Below, one piece after another: positions 14,927 to 18,514 of a DNA stretch of 18,514 nucleotides. Made by a program: the position numbers and the translations under genes. This stretch comes from SG8-41 sp029864385. Lineage in GTDB: Bacteria; Pseudomonadota; Gammaproteobacteria; Burkholderiales; SG8-41. Below the pieces are notes generated by a model that made no database searches, was not told the origin of the DNA, and saw only the letters and a program-made list of their open reading frames with translations. Location of the stretch: positions 1 through 18,514 of the forward strand of contig JAOTTL010000077.1 of assembly GCA_029864385.1 (NCBI GenBank), written 5' to 3'. Every line of letters starts with the position of its first letter. Position 1 is the first letter of the stretch.

Positions 14927-15277
14927 ATGCATTTCAAGCTGATCGTGGTCGTCGTAGACGACGAAATTTCCAACGAGGTCGCCCACGCCGCGCGGGAGGC
15001 GGGCGCTACCGGCGTTACCTTGATTAGCACAGCCCGGGGCGAGGGCATGACGCCGAAAAAGACCTTCCTCGGACTGTCCATGGAGGCTCAGTGCGACGTC
15101 CTGCTTCTTGTCGTGGAGGAGCACATGAGCCGGCATATTTTGGAGAGTATTTCCAAAGCCGGAGGCTTCGACAGCAAACCGGGGCGCGGCATCGCGCTTC
15201 AGATTGACGTGGAGGATGTCGTCGGCGTATCGCACCAGGTAAAGAAGCTCTCATCCATTGTGGAGGAGCAGTTATGA
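14927..15277 (+). CDS. PII-like signalling protein of a DUF1538 operon
   Basis: A 116-residue PII-superfamily protein. Visible features: an N-terminal beta strand (KLIVVVVDD), a RGEG (38-41) where PII starts its T-loop, the T-loop-like TPKKTFLGLSMEAQ (42-55), and a C-terminal PGRGIALQIDVEDVVG (85-100) corresponding to the PGDGKIFVLPV region of PII that contacts nucleotide. It has no tyrosine anywhere, so it cannot be uridylylated like GlnB/GlnK. By analogy with GlnK-AmtB and other PII-like proteins sitting beside transporters, it probably binds an adenine nucleotide or second messenger and plugs or opens the DUF1538 channel; this is inference. ATG 14927 has GAGGA at 14915-14919. The stop overlaps the CBS gene (ATGA). 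Confidence 0.85.
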   Translation: MHFKLIVVVVDDEISNEVAHAAREAGATGVTLISTARGEGMTPKKTFLGLSMEAQCDVLLLVVEEHMSRHILESISKAGGFDSKPGRGIALQIDVEDVVGVSHQVKKLSSIVEEQL

Positions 15278-15678
15278 GTCAGAAACAAATCGTTCGAGTT
15301 CGCGATGTAATGAACGATCGCTATATTCTCGTCGACGGGCTGGAGACGGTCGGCGCCGCATTTGCCGAGCTCAAACACAAAGAGGCGCGTTGTATCATCG
15401 TCAAGAAACGCAACGAGCGTGACGAGTACGGCGTCGTGCTTCTCTCGGATATCGCCAGGAAGGTCATTGCCCCCGACCGACCGCCCGATCGGGTGAACAT
15501 TTACGAGATCATGTCAAAACCGGTGATCTCGGTAAGGGCGGATATGGATATCCGCTACACCGTGAGACTGTTCAGCCAGTTCGGAATTGCGGTCGCGCCC
15601 GTCATCGAGCAAGGTGAGATCATCGGTGTCGTGACTTATACGGACATCGTACTGCACAGCCTGTCGGCGAACGAGTAA
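15274..15678 (+). CDS. two-CBS-domain protein of the DUF1538 operon
   Basis: A stand-alone 134-residue protein of two CBS repeats (about 8-68 and 75-131) with no effector domain. The second repeat shows the typical IMSKPVISVRADMDIRYTV ... GIAVAPVIEQGEIIGVVTYTDIV pattern (quoted in parts), including the T/SxxD nucleotide-ribose motif TYTD (121-124); the first has LLSD (57-60). Such Bateman modules sense AMP, ATP or related nucleotides and often gate channels and transporters. It overlaps the PII-like gene (ATGA), so both regulators are co-translated behind the transporter pair. A weak hairpin terminator follows. Confidence 0.92.
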   Translation: MSQKQIVRVRDVMNDRYILVDGLETVGAAFAELKHKEARCIIVKKRNERDEYGVVLLSDIARKVIAPDRPPDRVNIYEIMSKPVISVRADMDIRYTVRLFSQFGIAVAPVIEQGEIIGVVTYTDIVLHSLSANE

Positions 15679-15710
15679 TCCCCCGCGATGAGCCTGCCCC
15701 GGGAAGAGGG

Positions 15711-15741
15711 GTCGGTGACTTTGACTCACCGACTCTTTGCT
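15711..15741. terminator. hairpin between the convergent CBS and glutaredoxin-DinB genes
   Basis: GTCGGTGA (15711-15718), 7-nt loop, TCACCGAC (15726-15733), followed on the + strand by TCTTTGCT. The stem is strong but the T-run is short, so it is a plausible rather than certain terminator. Confidence 0.6.
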
Positions 15742-15750
15742 ACTCCTTGA

Positions 15751-16545
15751 CTAATCCCAGGTCTTCTCGTTGTCCCACACGTTTTTTGGCAGGGGCAGTC
15801 CGGAGAAGTCGACGTCGCTGAGCGGCCCGTCCGGCGAAATGCCGAGCTTCTCCAGCGTGAGCATCAGCTGGCGGGTGTGCTGGCCCGAATGCCAACCGGT
15901 GCGCTCGAGCACCTCGTGCAGGCTGACATCGCCGTAATACACCTTGCCCGGCTGGCTGAAGTCGGTTTCGCGTCCCGCCGATTCCCACCAGGCATTCAGC
16001 CTCTTCTTGACCCGTTTGCCGTAGTCGAGCAGGTCATTCTTGGTTTTGATTTCCGGAGGAAGATGGCTCAATAGCGCTTCGTAGGTGTAGGGCGCGTCGT
16101 GCTCTACGCGATTCAAGAACACTTCGGGGATCTGAAAGATGTGGTAAGCGAGCTGGCGATAGGAGCGCGGCCGGCCCGGGAGCATGGTGTCGAGCTTGTC
16201 TTCCGGAATCTGGCGGGCAAAGCGCAGGGCGGCGTCGAGTATGCCGTTGATACGCGCCACCATCTCTTCGGGTGAAAGCATCTTGTGTCCACCCCACTGG
16301 AAGCCGGCAACCCGGGCCACATCGCGAAACACCGCGCCATTGGCCCAGTCCGTTCCCCGGGCGACGATGGGCACCATGCGCACGCCGAGGGCTTCGAGCT
16401 CCTTGAAGGCGTTCTCGTCCTCGAGCACGTTGATGGACTCGAACTCCATGCCGTTGGAGATCAGAAATTCCTTGGTTTTCAGGCAGCTCGAGCAGCCCGG
16501 CTGCCAGTAGACTTTGAGGGGTACTTGTTCGGTGGTTGCGGTCAT
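15751..16545 (-). CDS. glutaredoxin-DinB domain fusion protein
   Basis: Two domains are joined in 264 residues. Residues about 8-80 form a glutaredoxin/NrdH-like thioredoxin fold with a CSSC redox motif (C18-C21; KVYWQPGCSSC) and a TVP-like MVPIV cis-proline region (57-61). From about 95 on there is a DinB/DUF664-like four-helix domain with the expected metal-ligand histidines H135 (LAYH) and H219-xxx-H223 (WHSGQH). DinB-fold enzymes include thiol-dependent transferases (mycothiol, bacillithiol and, in some members, glutathione), so a link between thiol exchange and a thiol transferase or metallo-activity is plausible, though unproven. Start: ATG 16545 with GAGG 8 nt upstream is preferred over the GTG three codons earlier. 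It appears monocistronic. Confidence 0.85.
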   Translation of the reverse strand: MTATTEQVPLKVYWQPGCSSCLKTKEFLISNGMEFESINVLEDENAFKELEALGVRMVPIVARGTDWANGAVFRDVARVAGFQWGGHKMLSPEEMVARINGILDAALRFARQIPEDKLDTMLPGRPRSYRQLAYHIFQIPEVFLNRVEHDAPYTYEALLSHLPPEIKTKNDLLDYGKRVKKRLNAWWESAGRETDFSQPGKVYYGDVSLHEVLERTGWHSGQHTRQLMLTLEKLGISPDGPLSDVDFSGLPLPKNVWDNEKTWD

Positions 16546-16758
16546 CACGCTCACCTCGATCTTCTGGTCAGGACAAGGTCGTTTGTTTACGAATCGGGCT
16601 TAAGGCTTCGCCCGAGCCAACGCCGATGGCGGCATCTGGATTGAGAAGGGTATTGGGTGAGCGCCGATCCGGCAACAGCGGGCAACAAGACCCTGATCTT
16701 AAAGACCCAGCGGGTCAACCTTAAAGAGCAAAGCAATGCCGGGGGGGGTATTCGAGCG
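16546..16758. other. upstream region of the glutaredoxin-DinB gene
   Basis: No supported gene. It holds a direct repeat CTTAAAGA (16698-16705 and 16720-16727, 22 bp apart) flanking the dyad GACCC-AGC-GGGTC (16704-16716), a possible regulator site for the gene reading left, and a G8 run at 16741-16748. No convincing -35/-10 pair was found. Confidence 0.35.
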
Positions 16759-16789
16759 AAAAATCCACCCCGGGCGTTAAGCCCGGGGT
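16759..16789 (-). terminator. second Rho-independent terminator (minus strand)
   Basis: ACCCCGGGC (16767-16775), loop GTTAA, GCCCGGGGT (16781-16789): a perfect 9-bp stem. On the minus strand it is followed by GGATTTTTC (T-run at 16763-16759); the + strand has no T-run. It backs up the terminator at 16795-16848. Confidence 0.8.
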
Positions 16790-16794
16790 CAATC

Positions 16795-16848
16795 AAAAAG
16801 AGGGCCGGCCAGCAGAGCGAATGAGGGGGAGGAACAGCTGGCCCGCCC
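16795..16848 (-). terminator. terminator hairpin of the predicted small RNA
   Basis: On the minus strand GGGC-G-GGCCAGC (16848-16837) pairs with GCTGGCC-G-GCCC (16813-16802) across a 23-nt C-rich loop, and TCTTTTT follows down to 16795. The large exposed loop is unusual for a pure terminator. Confidence 0.65.
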
Positions 16849-16886
16849 AGGATTTCCGGAGGGATCCAGAACGACTCCGGAAACCT
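16795..16886 (-). ncRNA. predicted small RNA with C-rich anti-Shine-Dalgarno loop
   Basis: On the minus strand a transcript starting near 16886 would be about 92 nt. It would consist of a 5' hairpin (TTTCCGGAG / CTCCGGAAA, 16853-16883, 9 perfect pairs extended by a wobble and a G-C pair), a short linker and a terminator hairpin (16802-16848: 7 pairs, one G-G mismatch, 4 pairs) followed by TCTTTTT. The 23-nt loop of the terminator hairpin contains UUCCUCCCCCUC, complementary to Shine-Dalgarno sequences such as GGAGGAA. A class II-spaced FNR-type box and a -10 element lie just upstream. No start codon with a ribosome-binding site is present, so it should be non-coding and could repress mRNAs by blocking their ribosome sites. 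This is a prediction from sequence structure only. Confidence 0.5.
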
Positions 16887-16892
16887 GTTTGC

Positions 16893-16898
16893 ACTCTA
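16893..16898 (-). promoter_or_regulatory. -10 element of the predicted small RNA
   Basis: TAGAGT on the minus strand (four of six consensus positions) sits at -12 to -7 relative to a start at 16886, itself 41.5 bases from the centre of the FNR-type box at 16921-16934. Confidence 0.4.
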
Positions 16899-16920
16899 GT
16901 GCCGATCGACAGATGGCGCG

Positions 16921-16934
16921 TTGATCTGAGTCAA
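16921..16934. promoter_or_regulatory. FNR/Anr-type binding site upstream of the predicted small RNA
   Basis: TTGAT-CTGA-GTCAA matches TTGAT-N4-ATCAA at nine of ten positions and lies in non-coding sequence. No + strand gene follows; on the - strand it has class II spacing to the -10 element at 16893-16898. Confidence 0.55.
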
Positions 16935-16951
16935 GCGGGCGGCCGGACGTC

Positions 16952-17038
16952 CTACTCGGTGACGAAGACCTTCTTCAAGGACCCCTTGAAACACTCGTGC
17001 TGCGGGGCGTCGTGCTCGAGCGCCAGCGGCCGACACAC
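16952..17038 (-). CDS. possible 28-residue small protein downstream of the MscS-type channel
   Basis: A GTG codon one base after the channel gene's TGA opens a 28-codon frame beginning MCRPLALEHDAPQHECFKG and ending in KKVFVTE. GAGG is placed 5 nt before the GTG, inside the last channel codons, which would give stop-start coupling. Nearly all third positions are G or C, as in the real genes of this window, and C2, H9, H14 and C16 are arranged in a way that could bind a metal. I do not recognise it, and at this length chance cannot be excluded. Confidence 0.3.
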   Translation of the reverse strand: MCRPLALEHDAPQHECFKGSLKKVFVTE

Positions 17039-17039
17039 C

Positions 17040-18514
17040 TCAACCTCGGTCGTCGGGCGTCTTTTGCTCTTTTTCGGCTTCGTTTTGCAAATCATCGGCC
17101 GCGGCCTGAGCCGCCAGCGCCGGCGTGGCAGCCTCGACGATGACACGCCGCGGCGCGAAGTGAATGCCGTTTTCCTCAAACGCCTTCTGAATACGCGTGT
17201 AGGCCTCGCGTCTCACCATGAACTGATGGCCCGGCACGCACATCACCTTGCAGCGAATGATGAGCGCGGAGTCGTCCATTCGGTTGACACCCTGGGATTT
17301 CAGCGTATCGAGCATCATAGGCCCCAGCTCCGGATCCGCCATCATCTCCTGACCGATTTTCTTGATGATCTTCCGCACGCGATTGATGTCGGTCTCGAAC
17401 GGCAGACGCAGCTCGAACTTCATCACGTTCCAGTCGCGGCTGTAATTCGTGATCTGTTTGATTTCACCAAAAGGGACCGTGTGCACCGGCCCATTGTGGT
17501 GGCGAAGCTGCATGGAACGTATCGATATCTTTTCCACCGTGCCCCGTGTGTCGCCTACCTCGACGTATTCGCCCATCCTGAAGGCGTCGTCGACGAGAAA
17601 GAAAATCCCAGAGAAGATGTCACGCACGAGCGTCTGCGCGCCAAAGCCGATAGCGATACCCAACATGCCCGCGCCCGCGAGCAGTGGACCAATCTGCACA
17701 CCGGCGGACGACAGGGCAACCATGGTCACCATGATGATAAGGGTCACCAGCAAAAACTTGTGCAGCAAGGGCAGCAGGGTCTGAAGGCGGGTTGCGCCGA
17801 TGCCGCCTGGATCGAGGGGTCCGGCCGGGTGGCCCTCGGGCGCGGGGCTCACGTGGCGCGACACCGCTGTCTCGACCACGCTCCACAACGCGTACGCGAG
17901 CAAAAGGGTTACGCCGACGTCGATCAGCACATGTGCCATTCTCGCGCCGAAGATTCCCTCGACGATGCCTGGCAGATCGATGCGCCACGCCTGCGCGAGA
18001 ACGACTACGACAAAGATGGCAAAAAGGATGCGCATGTTGCGCAGGGCGACTGCCTCGTAGCTCGGCGTCTGTTTTGAGGTCGCCGTGACTACTGCCGTAG
18101 CGGGCTCGTCCGAATCGGGCCCGAACCAACGATGGGCAAGCGCCCTCAGCCCGAGATCCGCAAACGGCACCGCCACGAGCACAAGCAAGCTCACCATGCC
18201 GTGAAAAAATTGGCTCTCGCCGGTAGCAAGCCGCACGCCCAGGGCAAAGATCCAGATACCGATAACGTAAGCGATTGCAAGCACATGGCAGCTTCCGACG
18301 AACCTGCGTTGGAGTGGACTCACCGCTGCGTCAGAGCTCGATCGGCCACCAAGAATCATCATTGCCGCGCTTTCACGCCAGTACAGGATCATCCCAATCA
18401 ACGCTAGCATAACCGCCGCCGACAATATGATCCCTACTAACTCTCTCAGCTCGACGGGCAGCCCGAACTCCTTCATCAAATTGAAGTGCAGTCTCAAGAG
18501 CAAAATCAGAACCG
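17040..18514 (-). CDS. MscS-family mechanosensitive channel, 5' end outside the window
   Basis: A small-conductance mechanosensitive channel protein that opens under membrane tension to release solutes at hypo-osmotic shock. Counting from a TTG at 18503, there are about six membrane segments (near 20-42, 68-93, 100-122, 152-173, 188-212, 242-268) before the pore helix region GPLLAGAGMLGIAIGFGAQ (272-290), which runs into the conserved beta domain (VRDIFSGIFFLVDDAFRMGEYVEV, quoted partly) and the MscS C-terminal alpha/beta domain. It has several more N-terminal helices than E. coli MscS (3). The frame stays open to the window edge, so the true start may lie outside. A charged tail rich in Ala, Glu and Gln ends the protein. 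Confidence 0.92.
   Translation of the reverse strand, partial: VLILLLRLHFNLMKEFGLPVELRELVGIILSAAVMLALIGMILYWRESAAMMILGGRSSSDAAVSPLQRRFVGSCHVLAIAYVIGIWIFALGVRLATGESQFFHGMVSLLVLVAVPFADLGLRALAHRWFGPDSDEPATAVVTATSKQTPSYEAVALRNMRILFAIFVVVVLAQAWRIDLPGIVEGIFGARMAHVLIDVGVTLLLAYALWSVVETAVSRHVSPAPEGHPAGPLDPGGIGATRLQTLLPLLHKFLLVTLIIMVTMVALSSAGVQIGPLLAGAGMLGIAIGFGAQTLVRDIFSGIFFLVDDAFRMGEYVEVGDTRGTVEKISIRSMQLRHHNGPVHTVPFGEIKQITNYSRDWNVMKFELRLPFETDINRVRKIIKKIGQEMMADPELGPMMLDTLKSQGVNRMDDSALIIRCKVMCVPGHQFMVRREAYTRIQKAFEENGIHFAPRRVIVEAATPALAAQAAADDLQNEAEKEQKTPDDRG

Noticed and set aside
16821..18077. Long + strand ORF of 418 codons across the MscS-type gene
   Set aside because: It is the antisense shadow of the channel gene: its product is rich in Arg/His/Asp with no family-like pattern, while the minus frame gives a complete MscS core.

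Overview
The window looks like a chromosomal segment of a GC-rich proteobacterium. A beta- or gammaproteobacterial chemolithotroph or marine/haloalkaliphilic lineage fits best: it has a Na+-NQR subunit, a Tat-exported HiPIP, anaerobic-type HemN and FNR/Anr-like boxes. The species cannot be named from the sequence. I see no mobile element, tRNA, rRNA or CRISPR array.

Layout. (1) 110-1330: nqrF, normally the last structural gene of a Na+-pumping NADH:quinone reductase operon whose other genes would lie to the left. (2) 1595-9637: a complete nine-gene V/A-type ATPase operon in the order G-like, C-like, I, K, F, E, A, B, D, with overlapping or nearly touching junctions. (3) 9694-11762: hemN (-) divergent from a HiPIP gene (+). 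(4) 11820-13117: an exported dienelactone-hydrolase-like protein (-) divergent from an unrecognised 86-residue gene (+), which has a well-spaced class II FNR-type promoter. (5) 13370-15678: a tight operon of two paired DUF1538 membrane proteins (related, from memory, to the two-component Na+(Li+,K+)/H+ antiporter UmpAB), a PII-like trimer-type protein and a two-CBS protein. (6) 15751-16545: a glutaredoxin-DinB fusion (-). (7) 16759-16934: no protein gene, but on the minus strand an FNR-like box, a -10 element, a 5' hairpin, a terminator hairpin with a C-rich anti-Shine-Dalgarno loop and a second terminator, together a predicted FNR-controlled small RNA of about 92 nt. (8) 16952-18514: an MscS-family channel running off the right edge, plus a possible 28-codon ORF directly after it.

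Together the genes suggest a cell that manages ion gradients carefully (Na+-NQR, rotary ATPase, cation/proton antiporter with nucleotide-sensing regulators, mechanosensitive channel) and switches between oxic and anoxic growth (HemN, two FNR-type promoters). The two most novel candidates are the DUF1538-DUF1538-PII-CBS module and the predicted small RNA.
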